The notes under the pieces: model-generated | What the model was told of the DNA's origin: nothing | Seen by the model: the letters and a program-made list of their open reading frames with translations, nothing else | Databases searched by the model: none | Part shown: positions 25,761-33,969 of the stretch, piece after piece | Position numbering within the stretch: position 1 is the stretch's first letter | Layout of the letters: each line of letters starts with the position of its first letter | Assembly (NCBI GenBank): GCA_024711025.1 | Contig: JANJTP010000051.1 | Location: forward strand, 1-64,000 | Origin: Solirubrobacteraceae bacterium | GTDB taxonomy: Bacteria; Actinomycetota; Thermoleophilia; Solirubrobacterales; Solirubrobacteraceae | Length of the DNA: 64,000 nt | Reading direction: 5' to 3' | Position numbers and translations under genes: made by a program

Positions 25761-26945
25761 ATGCTCACGGGTCCGCTTCCCGCCCGCCCCGCACGGGCTG
25801 TGGCCGACGCTCCCGTGGATCTGCTCCCGGACCCCGAGTCGCTCGCCAAGGGCTGGCTGCTGACGCTGATCGCCCAGCAGCCGCTGGAGGCCGCGAGCCG
25901 GCTGCCGCTCACGGAGCTCGCGCACGAGGCTCCGGGCCTGTGCGCCGCGATGGCGGCGGCGCTGCCGGCCGACCCGGCTCTGGATCGGCTGCGGGCCGGC
26001 GGCGATCTGTGCGCGACCGCCGCCCGAGTCGCCGTGCTGGCCGGCGGCGAGGGCCCGGCCGGCGCGGTGGGCGCGCTGGCGGCTCTGCGCGCGACCCTCT
26101 GGGTGGAGCTGACCGCCGTCCTCATGCGGCCGGACCCCGAGCTGGTCGCCGCGCTCGCGGCCCGGCTGGCGCTCGTCTGCGACATCGTCACGGCCGCCGC
26201 TCTCGAGTCGCCGCCCGCCGCCCGGACGGTCGAGGAAGCTCCGGCCGCGCCCGGCCCATCGCCGGAGGAGCCCGCGGAGCCGCTTGCGCCCGAGCGGCCT
26301 GGGCCCGAGCCGATCGTGCCCGAGCGCCGATCCGCGCCGCAGCCGGCGGGACCGCCGGCCGCATCCGGCGCGAGCGAGGCTCGCGAGGCCGCGACGCCCG
26401 CCCGGCTCGCGGGCACACCCCGGCTCGCGGCCGTTCCAGACCCTCGGCTGACCGGGCCGCCGGCGCCGGTGGAGCCCGCGTCGGGTGAGCCCGAGATCGG
26501 CGAGTGGCGCGAGCCGTGGGCCGCCGCCGTCGTGCGACGCCTGGACCAGACGCTCGCCACGGGCATCGGCTGCGGCCTGCTGGTGGTCGAGATCGAGGAC
26601 GTCGAGCGGCTGCTGGCGGGGGATATCGGCGGTGAGGCGCGAACGGCGCTCGACCGTGCCGAGCGCGCGATGCGCGACGAGCTGCGACCCGGCGACGGCG
26701 CGGTTCGCGAGCACGAGGGCCGGCTGTGGGTCATCGCGCCCGGAATCGGCGTCGAGGGCGCTCGCTCGCTCGCCCGCCGCCTGGTTGCGGCCGCGGCCGC
26801 CGCGGCGGCCCCACATGGAGCGCCCCTGCGGGCCGCCGCGGGAGTCGCGGTGAGCCCCGACGACGGAGTGGACCCCAGGGCGCTACTGGCGCACGCCGAC
26901 GAGGGCGTCTTCGCCGCGCGCGCCGCGGGCGTCCCGTTCGCCTGA
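25761..26945 (+). CDS. Protein with degenerate GGDEF-like C-terminal domain
   Basis: 394 residues, divergent from moeA (55 bp apart). The N-terminal 130 residues are helical with no known motif. Residues 140-245 are a Pro/Glu/Ala-rich linker. The last 140 residues follow the GGDEF fold: a start like WAAAVVRRLDQTLATGIGCG, and an end AGVAVSPDDGVDPRALLAHADEGVFAARAAG that matches the usual SIG-xx-ADxAxYxAK ending. Where the GGDEF motif should be, the sequence is REHEGRLWVIAPG, so synthesis of c-di-GMP is not expected. A regulatory role is an inference. Confidence 0.7.
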   Translation: MLTGPLPARPARAVADAPVDLLPDPESLAKGWLLTLIAQQPLEAASRLPLTELAHEAPGLCAAMAAALPADPALDRLRAGGDLCATAARVAVLAGGEGPAGAVGALAALRATLWVELTAVLMRPDPELVAALAARLALVCDIVTAAALESPPAARTVEEAPAAPGPSPEEPAEPLAPERPGPEPIVPERRSAPQPAGPPAASGASEAREAATPARLAGTPRLAAVPDPRLTGPPAPVEPASGEPEIGEWREPWAAAVVRRLDQTLATGIGCGLLVVEIEDVERLLAGDIGGEARTALDRAERAMRDELRPGDGAVREHEGRLWVIAPGIGVEGARSLARRLVAAAAAAAAPHGAPLRAAAGVAVSPDDGVDPRALLAHADEGVFAARAAGVPFA

Positions 26946-26952
26946 CGGCCGG

Positions 26953-27687
26953 TCAGCGACCGGCCGCTAGGCCGCCCGCGCGGCCCGGTGCTGCCACGCC
27001 CAGAGGGCTCTGCGGAGCCCGCTCGCCGGCGGGCAGCACGCCGACCCGCACGCGGCCGGCGGCGACGAAGCGCAGCACCTTCGCGGCGGCGAGCGTCAGG
27101 TCGTAGTGCACGCCGCGGACGAACGGCCCGCGGTCGATCACCGGGACGCTGAGCGTCCGTCCGCGGTAGGTGACGTCTACGAGCGAGCCGCACGGCAGCG
27201 TGCGGTGCGCGAGTCCGATCGTCGAGCGGCGCAGACGGGTGCCGCACGCGGTGCGGCTCCCCGGCTGGCTGTACCAGGTGGCGGTGGCGCCGCGGTAGAC
27301 GGTCGCGACGGTCGTCGGCGGCGCCGTCGCCTGAACGGCGTGGGCGGTGCTCGCCAGTCGCGCGCGGACCTCGTAGCGGCCCGCGCGCGTGCCGCGCCAA
27401 GCCGCCCTGAACGAGCCGTCGCTTGCCGCCTGCGCCCGCGCGATCTCGGTCCAGTCCTGTTCGGGGCGGGCACGGGCCTCGAGAACGACGGCGCGACCGG
27501 CGGCCTCGGCGCCGAGCGTGCCGTTGAGGCTCAGGGCCTTGCCGGCGATCGCCGGTCGCGCGACGAGCAGCGCGTCGCCGATCGCGGTTCCGCCGGCCTG
27601 CTGCGCGCCGGCGAGCGGGACGCACAGCATCAGCGCGAGGGCGCAGGTGCCGACGACGGCAGCGAGGTTGGGGGTTCGCAGGCGGAT
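26953..27687 (-). CDS. Secreted RlpA-like double-psi beta-barrel protein, possible ATC start
   Basis: The frame encodes a beta-rich N-terminal part (FN3-like) and a C-terminal RlpA domain: ATWYSQPGSRTACGTRLRR, LAHRTLPCGSLVDVTYRGR and VPVIDRGPFVRGVHYDLT, with the Asp conserved in lytic transglycosylases of this type. The first ATG (27630) would cut the signal peptide in half. Reading from an ATC at 27687 gives RLRTPNLAAVVGTCALALML, a complete signal peptide, and GAGGA lies six bases before that ATC. I therefore place the start there; CTG 27681 and ATG 27630 are alternatives. The gene lies behind a c-di-AMP riboswitch. Confidence 0.8.
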   Translation of the reverse strand: MRLRTPNLAAVVGTCALALMLCVPLAGAQQAGGTAIGDALLVARPAIAGKALSLNGTLGAEAAGRAVVLEARARPEQDWTEIARAQAASDGSFRAAWRGTRAGRYEVRARLASTAHAVQATAPPTTVATVYRGATATWYSQPGSRTACGTRLRRSTIGLAHRTLPCGSLVDVTYRGRTLSVPVIDRGPFVRGVHYDLTLAAAKVLRFVAAGRVRVGVLPAGERAPQSPLGVAAPGRAGGLAAGR

Positions 27688-27703
27688 CGATCGTCCTCGT
27701 TCT

Positions 27704-27842
27704 CGGCCTACGGGGTGAGCTGACGGGCTCGCGCCGAACGAGCGGCGCTACGCGCAACTGCGCGATTCGCCCCAGCAAGCCTGACGGCTCGCAGTGGGTC
27801 CCCCGCCCTCCACGGTTCGGACCGTGGAGGCTCGGCGTGCGC
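27704..27842 (-). promoter_or_regulatory. Second ydaO/yuaA-type c-di-AMP riboswitch
   Basis: On the minus strand the order of landmarks is as in the first copy: a 10-bp stem (27821-27830 with 27807-27816, loop CCGA), GCGGGGGACCCA (27806-27795), GGGGCGAATC (27773-27764) and the closing block containing GTCAGCTCACCCCGTAGGC (27725-27707). It leads directly into the ribosome site of the RlpA-like gene, so that gene and the NlpC/P60 gene should answer to the same signal. Confidence 0.88.
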
Positions 27843-27845
27843 GAA

Positions 27846-27851
27846 ACCCTA
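27846..27851 (-). promoter_or_regulatory. -10 box of the riboswitch-RlpA transcript
   Basis: TAGGGT on the minus strand (27851-27846), a few bases before the predicted riboswitch 5' end. Confidence 0.4.
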
Positions 27852-27879
27852 GCGCACGGGTAGCGCCCGCGCCATGCTT

Positions 27880-28028
27880 CGAGCCGCTCGGGAGACGGGC
27901 GCGCTCCCGACGTGGCCCGACCGAGGCGATGATTGCCCGAGCCGTTCGGGCTCGTCAGACGGGCGCGCCCCCGACGCGGCCCGACCGAGGCGATGAGATG
28001 CCCGAGCCGTTCGGGCTCGTCAGATCGG
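27880..28028. repeat. Three-copy tandem repeat (about 57-65 bp) downstream of the gene at 28020
   Basis: Copies at 27880-27936, 27938-28002 and a partial one at 28003-28028 share CGAGCCGTTCGGGCTCGTCA and GACCGAGGCGATGA. The partial copy overlaps the stop codon of the minus-strand gene. Each full unit contains a small hairpin CGAGCC/GGCTCG that could act as a terminator. With the riboswitch, this is all I see in the 332-bp gap 27688-28019. Confidence 0.85.
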
Positions 28029-28370
28029 CAGGCGCTTCAGCAGGCCCCGGACGAGCGCGGCGAGCTGCGCCGCCGGATCGGCCGAGCCGTGCGCCCCAGC
28101 GGGGCGCGGGGTCGCGTAGCCGGCCGCCGGGATGTCGCGCCTTGGCGCGGGCGCGGCACGGGGCGGCTTGCTCGGTGGCCGAGCGGCCGGCGCCGCGGGT
28201 GCGGCATCGGCGGAGGCTCCCGCGGCGTCGACGATCGTCGCGGCGGTCGCGGCCGCGGCGACGCGCGCTCGCGCGGCCTCGCGCCTGGCGCTCGGCCGCT
28301 GACGGCGGCTGCGAGGCAGCCCGGCAAGGACCTCGCCGCGCGGTCGCGATGCATCGTCGCCGTTTGCCAT
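28020..28370 (-). CDS. Small Ala/Pro/Arg-rich protein of unknown function
   Basis: 116 residues from ATG 28370. The N-terminal part has GLPRSRRQRPSARRE, a basic motif, then an Ala-rich stretch, a Pro-rich linker and a short amphipathic end DPAAQLAALVRGLLKRLPI. No known domain. The composition suggests nucleic-acid or membrane contact, but this is a guess. It is divergent from the sigma-factor gene. Confidence 0.55.
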   Translation of the reverse strand: MANGDDASRPRGEVLAGLPRSRRQRPSARREAARARVAAAATAATIVDAAGASADAAPAAPAARPPSKPPRAAPAPRRDIPAAGYATPRPAGAHGSADPAAQLAALVRGLLKRLPI

Positions 28371-28514
28371 CCGGCCATTCTGCCACCCTCGGACGCGAAC
28401 CGGGAGGGCCGCCGGGCGGGTGGTCCGGGCGCCGTGAGGCAGGCGAATCGGGCCGTGCTCAGGCGCTCGTGGGCGGCTCGCGGAAGGGCGGGGAGCCGAC
28501 ACGCGACGATCCCT

Positions 28515-28544
28515 TTGACCGGGTTTCGCGGACGGCAGTACCCT
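28515..28544 (+). promoter_or_regulatory. Promoter of the primary sigma-factor gene
   Basis: TTGACC (28515-28520) and TACCCT (28539-28544) with an 18-bp spacer, about 110 bases before the ATG. Confidence 0.5.
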
Positions 28545-28657
28545 GGGGGTCACGCTCGACGGATACGGTCGCCGGTGCTGCGGTCGGCCGCGAGTGTGAG
28601 TGCTGAACACCACGCAGCGCCGCTGGTCCGGCGCGGCCGGAAAACCAAACGGAAGCG

Positions 28658-29758
28658 ATGTCAGTCACCGACCTTCAGGAGCTCGAGGAGATCAAGGCGC
28701 TGGTCGCTCGCGGCCACGTCAACGGCGTGCTCTCCCACAGCGAGATCGCGCAGGCCACCTCAGAGCTCGATATCGACGACTCCGACCGCGAGGAGCTCAA
28801 TCACTGGCTCGAGGGCCAGGAGATCGAGCTGATCGAGGACGACCCGTCGGCCGACGCGCCGCAGGTCGAGCGCGCGCTCGACAAGCGCGGGCGCCGACAG
28901 CGCAAGACGCCGGGGCTCGACCTACGGGCCGACATGACGACCGACTCGCTGCAGCTGTTCCTCAAGGACATCGGCAAGGTCCGGCTGCTGACGGCCCAGG
29001 AGGAGGTCGACCTCGCCAAGCGCATCGAGCGCGGCGACCTCGACGCAAAGCAGAAGATGGTCGAGTCGAACCTGCGGCTCGTCGTGTCGATCGCGAAGAA
29101 CTACCGCAACCAGGGTCTGCCGTTCCTCGACCTGATCCAGGAGGGGACACTCGGCCTGGTCCGCGCCGCGGAGAAGTTCGACTATCGCAAGGGCTTCAAG
29201 TTCTCGACGTACGCGACCTGGTGGATCCGCCAGGCGATCGCCCGTGCGCTCGCCGACAAGGCGCGCACGATCCGCATCCCGGTCCACGTCGTCGAGAAGC
29301 TCAACAAGATCGGGCGCGCGGAGCGCAAGCTCGTCACCGAGCTGGGACGCGAGCCGACCGCCGACGAGATCGCCGAGGTCACGGGGATCGACCCCGAGGA
29401 GGTCGACTCGATCAAGCGCTCGGCGCAGGCGCCGGTCTCGCTCGAGAAGCCGGTCGGCGACGAGGAGGAGTCGGAGTTCGGCCAGTTCATCGCCGACGAG
29501 CGTGCCGAGTCGCCGTACGAGCGCGCCGCCGAGATCCTCACGAAGGAGGCGCTGCGCGAGGCGCTGGAGAATCTCTCCTACCGCGAGCGCCGCGTGCTCG
29601 AGCTGCGCTATGGCCTCGGCGGCGAGCATCCCCGCACGCTCGACGAGGTCGGCAAGACCTTCAACGTCACGCGCGAGCGCATCCGCCAGATCGAGAACCA
29701 GTCGCTGAAGAAGCTCCAGTCGCTCGCCGAGGCGCAGAAGCTGCGCGACGTCGCCTGA
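28658..29758 (+). CDS. sigA: RNA polymerase primary sigma factor (RpoD/SigA, group 1)
   Basis: 366 residues. A short region 1.1-like domain is at 5-60. Region 1.2 starts at about 98 ([20 protein letters not shown]), region 2.4 contains [17 protein letters not shown], region 3 [14 protein letters not shown], and region 4.2 [19 protein letters not shown]. All are close to the housekeeping consensus. It recognises the -10/-35 elements seen across this window. GGAAG lies before the ATG. Confidence 0.95.
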   Translation: MSVTDLQELEEIKALVARGHVNGVLSHSEIAQATSELDIDDSDREELNHWLEGQEIELIEDDPSADAPQVERALDKRGRRQRKTPGLDLRADMTTDSLQLFLKDIGKVRLLTAQEEVDLAKRIERGDLDAKQKMVESNLRLVVSIAKNYRNQGLPFLDLIQEGTLGLVRAAEKFDYRKGFKFSTYATWWIRQAIARALADKARTIRIPVHVVEKLNKIGRAERKLVTELGREPTADEIAEVTGIDPEEVDSIKRSAQAPVSLEKPVGDEEESEFGQFIADERAESPYERAAEILTKEALREALENLSYRERRVLELRYGLGGEHPRTLDEVGKTFNVTRERIRQIENQSLKKLQSLAEAQKLRDVA

Positions 29759-29772
29759 GTCGCTCGTCGGCC

Positions 29773-29789
29773 TGAGGCGCATCGCCTCA
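29773..29789 (+). terminator. Hairpin after sigA
   Basis: TGAGGCG (29773-29779), loop CAT, CGCCTCA (29783-29789), 15 bp after the stop. No T run. Confidence 0.4.
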
Positions 29790-29953
29790 TCGCGGGCTGT
29801 GGCGCATCGCTCGTGTGCTCGTGGTCGGAACGGCCTGACGTCCGCGGGCGGACGGTGGCGGCGACTCGCCCGCGCGCGGACATCGGGCCCTGCGGCCCGT
29901 CGTGGTTCGTGCCGGTGGGCCTCTGCAGCCTCGGCCGGTATCACAATACGTAG

Positions 29954-29959
29954 TACGAT
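29954..29959 (+). promoter_or_regulatory. Promoter of the toxin-antitoxin pair
   Basis: TACGAT at 29954-29959, in a locally AT-richer stretch (CACAATACGTAGTACGATGC) that may also hold the antitoxin operator. It lies seven bases before GTG 29967. Confidence 0.4.
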
Positions 29960-29966
29960 GCAGTGT

Positions 29967-30215
29967 GTGAGGCGAACGGTCCAGGCTCGACTCGATGCGC
30001 GCGCCGAGGATGATCTCGCCCTTCTGCGCAACGAAGGCCACAACGACTCGGATGCAATCCGAGTCGCGCTGCACGAGGCGGCGGAACACAGGCGCCGTCG
30101 CAGCACGCTGAGACTCGAAGCGCTGCAGGCCGCCGCGGATCCCGCGGATCTGGCCGAGACACGTGAGGTTCGCGCGCAGATGGACGCACTCGCCGCACCG
30201 TGGCCGGAAGACTGA
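29967..30215 (+). CDS. Ribbon-helix-helix antitoxin
   Basis: 82 residues if read from GTG 29967 (an ATG at 29958 adds three). The first 40 residues, RRTVQARLDARAEDDLALL and then DSDAIRVALHEAAE, fit an RHH DNA-binding domain; the rest is an acidic/alanine helix suited to cover a toxin. The toxin gene follows after four bases, as usual for a type II module with autoregulation. Confidence 0.75.
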   Translation: MRRTVQARLDARAEDDLALLRNEGHNDSDAIRVALHEAAEHRRRRSTLRLEALQAAADPADLAETREVRAQMDALAAPWPED

Positions 30216-30219
30216 TCGC

Positions 30220-30537
30220 GTGGTTCGCGGCGAGGTCTTCCGCCTCCGTGCGCCTCGCGGCACCCGGATGAGGGAGCAGACTGGCTCGCGCTTCGCCGTC
30301 ATCGTGCAGGCCGACGAGCTTCTGGCGCTCAGCACCCTCCTCGTCGCGCCCACCTCGCTGTCCGCGCCTCCCCGGTCGTTTCGACCGACGATCGAGATCT
30401 CGGGTCAGACGACGCGCGTGCTCGTCGAGCAGACGACCGCGATCACGCCGGACAGGCTCGGTGACTCGGTCGGGCGACTGAGCGCTTCCGAGCTGCGCGA
30501 CGTCGACGCGGCCCTCGGGCTGGTCTTCGCGCTCTGA
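30220..30537 (+). CDS. MazF/PemK-family endoribonuclease toxin
   Basis: 105 residues from a GTG. RGEVFRLRAPRGTRMREQTG at the N-terminus, then RFAVIVQADELLALSTLLVAPTS and VLVEQTTAITPDRLGDSVGRL match the PemK/MazF beta-barrel (RGEV start, VLxxQ-x-x-x-I core). It should cut mRNA at short sequences when the antitoxin is lost. Confidence 0.85.
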   Translation: MVRGEVFRLRAPRGTRMREQTGSRFAVIVQADELLALSTLLVAPTSLSAPPRSFRPTIEISGQTTRVLVEQTTAITPDRLGDSVGRLSASELRDVDAALGLVFAL

Positions 30538-30664
30538 TCGTCGCGCATCCGGCGGATCGACGCCGCGCTCGCTCGCGGTCGTCGGGCCCTCCCGACGACC
30601 TGCGCCGCTGTTCCCTTCATCCCGGCGCTGGGCCTCCGGTGGACAGCATCCGAAGCAAACCGGG

Positions 30665-30692
30665 TTGACAGCGGCCAAGATTTGGCGATAAT
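30665..30692 (+). promoter_or_regulatory. Strong promoter of the gntR operon
   Basis: TTGACA (30665-30670) and GATAAT (30687-30692) with a 16-bp spacer, the best consensus promoter in the window. The start codon at 30705 is 12 bases further, so the leader is very short. Confidence 0.65.
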
Positions 30693-30709
30693 GCACAATC
30701 TACTATGCG
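30684..30709 (-). promoter_or_regulatory. Putative GntR operator, site 1 (overlaps -10 box and start)
   Basis: On the minus strand this 26-bp element shares 18 positions with 39122-39147, including the uninterrupted core TAGATTGT followed after two bases by ATT. It covers the -10 box and start region of gntR, the position expected for autorepression. Confidence 0.5.
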
Positions 30710-31364
30710 AGCAGGGACGACAAACGGGCGGCGGATCGCGGACTGGGTCTACGACGGGATCCGCGACTCGATCCTGTCCGGCGAGCTTCCGCCCGGCCAC
30801 CGGCTGCGCCAGACCGACGTCGCGAACGAGTTCGAGGTCAGCCACACACCCGTGCGCGAGGCGCTCGCGCGGCTGGCCAGCGAGGGCCTCGTGACCCTGC
30901 GCCCGCATCGCGGAGCCGAGGTGAACAGCCTCTCGGCCGAGGAGATCCACGAGATCTACCAGGTCCGTCAGCTCCTCGAGCCGTACGCCGCGGGCCTGAC
31001 CGCCAAGAACGCGAGCGACGAGGAGCTGGCTCGTATCGAGCGCGCGGCACAGGCGGCCTCGAAGAGCGCCAGGCCGCTCGATCTCTTCACCGCCAATCGG
31101 GCGTTTCACCTCGCGCTCTACCAGCCGTGCGGGAACGGGCGGCTGGTCCAGATCCTGGACTCGCTCTGGGACTCGGTCACGGCCGTGCGGATGTTCGAGG
31201 TGTACGTGTCCCGTCCCGAGGACCTGAAGAAGATGCACGCCGAGCACCGCGCGATCGCGCAGGCCGTCGGCGCGCGGGACGGGGAGCGCGCCGCGGAGCT
31301 GCTGCGCTCCCACCTGGACTTCGCCCATGACGAGCTGGTGAGCCTGCTGACCGGGGAGAGGTGA
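30705..31364 (+). CDS. GntR-family regulator, FCD type
   Basis: 219 residues. The winged helix (about 10-77) contains GELPPGHRLRQTDVANEFEV and SHTPVREALARLASEGLV, and the C-terminal helical FCD domain has VRQLLEPYAAGLTAKN and later HRAIAQAVGARDGERAAELL with metal-ligand-type His. FCD regulators usually sense a small organic acid from the pathway they control. It is first in the amine-type cluster and probably binds the element found at its own promoter and at 39122-39147. Confidence 0.9.
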   Translation: MRAGTTNGRRIADWVYDGIRDSILSGELPPGHRLRQTDVANEFEVSHTPVREALARLASEGLVTLRPHRGAEVNSLSAEEIHEIYQVRQLLEPYAAGLTAKNASDEELARIERAAQAASKSARPLDLFTANRAFHLALYQPCGNGRLVQILDSLWDSVTAVRMFEVYVSRPEDLKKMHAEHRAIAQAVGARDGERAAELLRSHLDFAHDELVSLLTGER

Positions 31365-31368
31365 CCTC

Positions 31369-32775
31369 TTGCTGTCTGTCGTGAACCGATACGAGCGCTG
31401 CCGCAACTACCACGAGCTGACCGCCTCCACGGCGTTTCTCGAGGAGCTCGAACAAGCCGAGGAGCGCCTGCGCGCAGCCGGCGTCGAAGGCGTCTACTTC
31501 ACGATGCCCTCGATCGACGGCCGCGCACTCGGGAAGCTCGTGACGATCGACCACTTCCGCAGCACGGCGATCGGCGGCATCCGCCTGCACTACGGTGCGC
31601 TCGCGGACGCTCGCGAGAACCTCTTCGGCGAGCTGATCGGCTTCGACGAGGAGGAGCAGGAGGGCATCGGCATCCCCGACCTCCCGACGCTGCGCATCCT
31701 CCCGTGGGAGCCGCGCCTCGCGTCGATCCTGTGCTTCTTCCACGACGAGGACACCGGCGAGCTGCTCGACCACGACTCGCGCGGCAACCTCCTGCGTCTC
31801 GAGCACCTGCTCCAGGAGGAGACCGGGCTGCGCATGTTCTGCGGCATCGAGCCGGAGATGATGTGGCTGCGCAAGGACGGTCTGGAGAGCGATGCGCGGC
31901 ACACCACCAAGGCGCTTTCGTTCTACGAGCTCACGAACTTCCACGAGCTGCAGCCGGTGCTCCTGGACCTGCTCGAGTACGGACGCGGGCTGGAGCTCGA
32001 CATCTCGCACGGCGACTCCGAGGACTCCTCGCAGCTCGAGATCAACCAGGGGCCCGCGACGCCGCTCGACTTCGCCGACGACTTCTTCCGCTACCGGCAG
32101 ATGTGTCGCGTGGTCGCCCGTCGCCATGGCCTCATCTGCACGTTCATGCCCAAGCCCTACATGGGCTGCTCGGGCAACGGCCACCACCACCACGTCTCGC
32201 TCGTCGACGAGGGCGGGGAGAACGCGATCCTCGGCACGCTCAAGGGGCGGGCGCGTCTGTCGGAGACCGGCGCGCACTTCCTCGGCGGCCTGCTCGAGCA
32301 CGCCGATGCGATCACGCTCGTCGGCTCGCCGACCGTCAACTCGTACAAGCGCTACTGGGACGTGGGCTACTGGGCCCCGTTCCACAAGTCCTACGACTAC
32401 AACAACCGCACGAGCCTGATCCGGATCCCCGCGCCCGGCCGCTTCGAGGTGCGCCAGTTCGACGGCTCCTGCAACGCGCATCTCTCGCTTGGCGCGTGCC
32501 TGATGGCCGGGCTCGACGGCATCCGCCGGCAGCTCGACCCGGGCGAGCCCCTGCACGCGAACGCCTCGGCGGACCTCAGGATCCCGCGCGAGGAGCGCGT
32601 GCCGGTGACGCTCGACGAGGCGATCGCGGCGTTCGAGGCCGACGAGCTGATGCGCGAGCTGTTCCGTCCCGGGCTGTATCGCGCGTTCGTCGAGCTCAGG
32701 AAGGACGAGCTGCAGCGCTACTGGGCGCAGGTCTCGAGTTGGGAGACGGACTTCTACCTCGAGCGCTGGCCATAG
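31369..32775 (+). CDS. Glutamine-synthetase-family ligase (gamma-glutamyl-amine synthetase type)
   Basis: 468 residues from TTG 31369, seven bases after GGGAGAGG; a GTG at 31381 is an alternative. GS fold landmarks: EINQGPATPLDFADDFF, KPYMGCSGNGHHHHVSL (ATP/glutamate site), and a C-terminal ELRKDELQRYW. Regions specific to housekeeping GlnA are missing, and it stands with PuuD- and PuuB-like genes and a polyamine-type transporter, so ligation of glutamate to an amine is likely. The amine is not known. Confidence 0.85.
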   Translation: MLSVVNRYERCRNYHELTASTAFLEELEQAEERLRAAGVEGVYFTMPSIDGRALGKLVTIDHFRSTAIGGIRLHYGALADARENLFGELIGFDEEEQEGIGIPDLPTLRILPWEPRLASILCFFHDEDTGELLDHDSRGNLLRLEHLLQEETGLRMFCGIEPEMMWLRKDGLESDARHTTKALSFYELTNFHELQPVLLDLLEYGRGLELDISHGDSEDSSQLEINQGPATPLDFADDFFRYRQMCRVVARRHGLICTFMPKPYMGCSGNGHHHHVSLVDEGGENAILGTLKGRARLSETGAHFLGGLLEHADAITLVGSPTVNSYKRYWDVGYWAPFHKSYDYNNRTSLIRIPAPGRFEVRQFDGSCNAHLSLGACLMAGLDGIRRQLDPGEPLHANASADLRIPREERVPVTLDEAIAAFEADELMRELFRPGLYRAFVELRKDELQRYWAQVSSWETDFYLERWP

Positions 32776-32849
32776 TCGCCGGCGGCAGGTGAACGAAGAA
32801 GCACCAACGCAGGGCCCGTTCGTTTCGCGCACGGATAAGGAGGAGAGGG

Positions 32850-33944
32850 ATGTTCAGCAGGTTGCCAGGGCTCGCCGCCCTGTCGCTCGTCGCTGCGCTC
32901 GCCGTCGTGGCGACCGGCTGCGGCGGGTCCGACGACACCAAGGCGGATGAGACCGCCGCCTCGAGCGGGCCGTGCAAGGTCGAGGGGCCGCTCAACGCCG
33001 TGCTGTGGGAGGGATACGCACCGCCGGAGTCGATCTCGGCCTTCGAGAAGAAGTACGGGATCAAGGTGAACGTGACCTCGATCGGGTCGAACGACGAGGT
33101 GTTCGCGAAGATCCGCACGAAGTCCGGGCAGTACGACCTCGTCCCGGCGACGACCGATGTCAGCAAGCAGTACGTCGACCAGGGCCTCGTGCAGCCGATC
33201 GACCTCGCCGAGGTGCCGAACTCGCAGAAGCTGTTCGAGCCGTTCATGAGCCTCTCGCAGGCGACCAAGGACGGCAAGACGTACGGCGTCGCGCACACCT
33301 GGAGCGCCGACCCGATCCTCTACAACGCCGATGTGGTGAAGAACCCCCAGGCGAGCTACAAGGCGCTCTTCGATCCGCAGTACAAGGGCAAGGTCTCGCT
33401 GTACGACGACCTGGGCTCGCTCTGGGTCGGGGCCGCGGTCAAGGGCTATTCGCCGTTCACGCTCGACGAGCAGCAGATGAAGGACGTCGTGGCGCTGATG
33501 CAGCAGCAGAAGCAGCTCGACCGCAAGTACTGGTCGACCGGTGACGACCTGGTGAAGCTGATGGCCTCGGGAGAGGTCGTCATCGCGACGGGCTGGAACT
33601 ACATGTACACCCAGCTCAAGAAGGACGGCGTGAACGTCGAGCGACTCGTGCCGCAGGAGGGCAACCTCGGCTGGGTCGACACGCTGATGGTCCCGGTCGG
33701 TGCCGAGCACAAGTGCGCCGCGGAGAAGTGGATCGACTGGGCGCTCTCCCAGGAGGGCGGCTCGGCCACGGCGCGCGCGTCGGGCTATTCGATCGCCGCA
33801 CCGCAGGTCGCGGACGCGCTGAAGCCCGACGAGGTCAAGGACCTGCACATGGACGACCCGGAGTTCATCGGCAAGATCGTCCTCTGGGAGCCGGTCAACC
33901 GGCCGATGTACCAGGATGCCTGGAACCAGGTCAAGAACGGCTGA
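32850..33944 (+). CDS. ABC transporter substrate-binding lipoprotein, PotD/spermidine-putrescine type
   Basis: 364 residues. A lipoprotein signal ends at C24 (VATGCGG). The mature part is a periplasmic-binding fold with PLNAVLWEGYAPPESISAFEKK at its start and the hinge segments typical of PotD/PotF. The ATG follows a strong AAGGAGGAG site. It should catch a cationic amine or related compound outside the membrane and pass it to the permeases encoded next. Confidence 0.88.
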   Translation: MFSRLPGLAALSLVAALAVVATGCGGSDDTKADETAASSGPCKVEGPLNAVLWEGYAPPESISAFEKKYGIKVNVTSIGSNDEVFAKIRTKSGQYDLVPATTDVSKQYVDQGLVQPIDLAEVPNSQKLFEPFMSLSQATKDGKTYGVAHTWSADPILYNADVVKNPQASYKALFDPQYKGKVSLYDDLGSLWVGAAVKGYSPFTLDEQQMKDVVALMQQQKQLDRKYWSTGDDLVKLMASGEVVIATGWNYMYTQLKKDGVNVERLVPQEGNLGWVDTLMVPVGAEHKCAAEKWIDWALSQEGGSATARASGYSIAAPQVADALKPDEVKDLHMDDPEFIGKIVLWEPVNRPMYQDAWNQVKNG

Positions 33945-33969
33945 GAGAGCGGCCGTGACGCGGGATCCG

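Noticed and set aside
23742-26816. 1024-codon minus-strand frame as a single protein
   Set aside because: Only the last 260 residues make sense (GTG 24524, coupled to moeA). The rest runs through moeA in another frame and opposite the GGDEF-like gene.
31369-32775. Housekeeping glutamine synthetase GlnA
   Set aside because: Context (PuuD/PuuB-like genes, amine transporter, GntR) and sequence outside the core point to the gamma-glutamyl-amine group.
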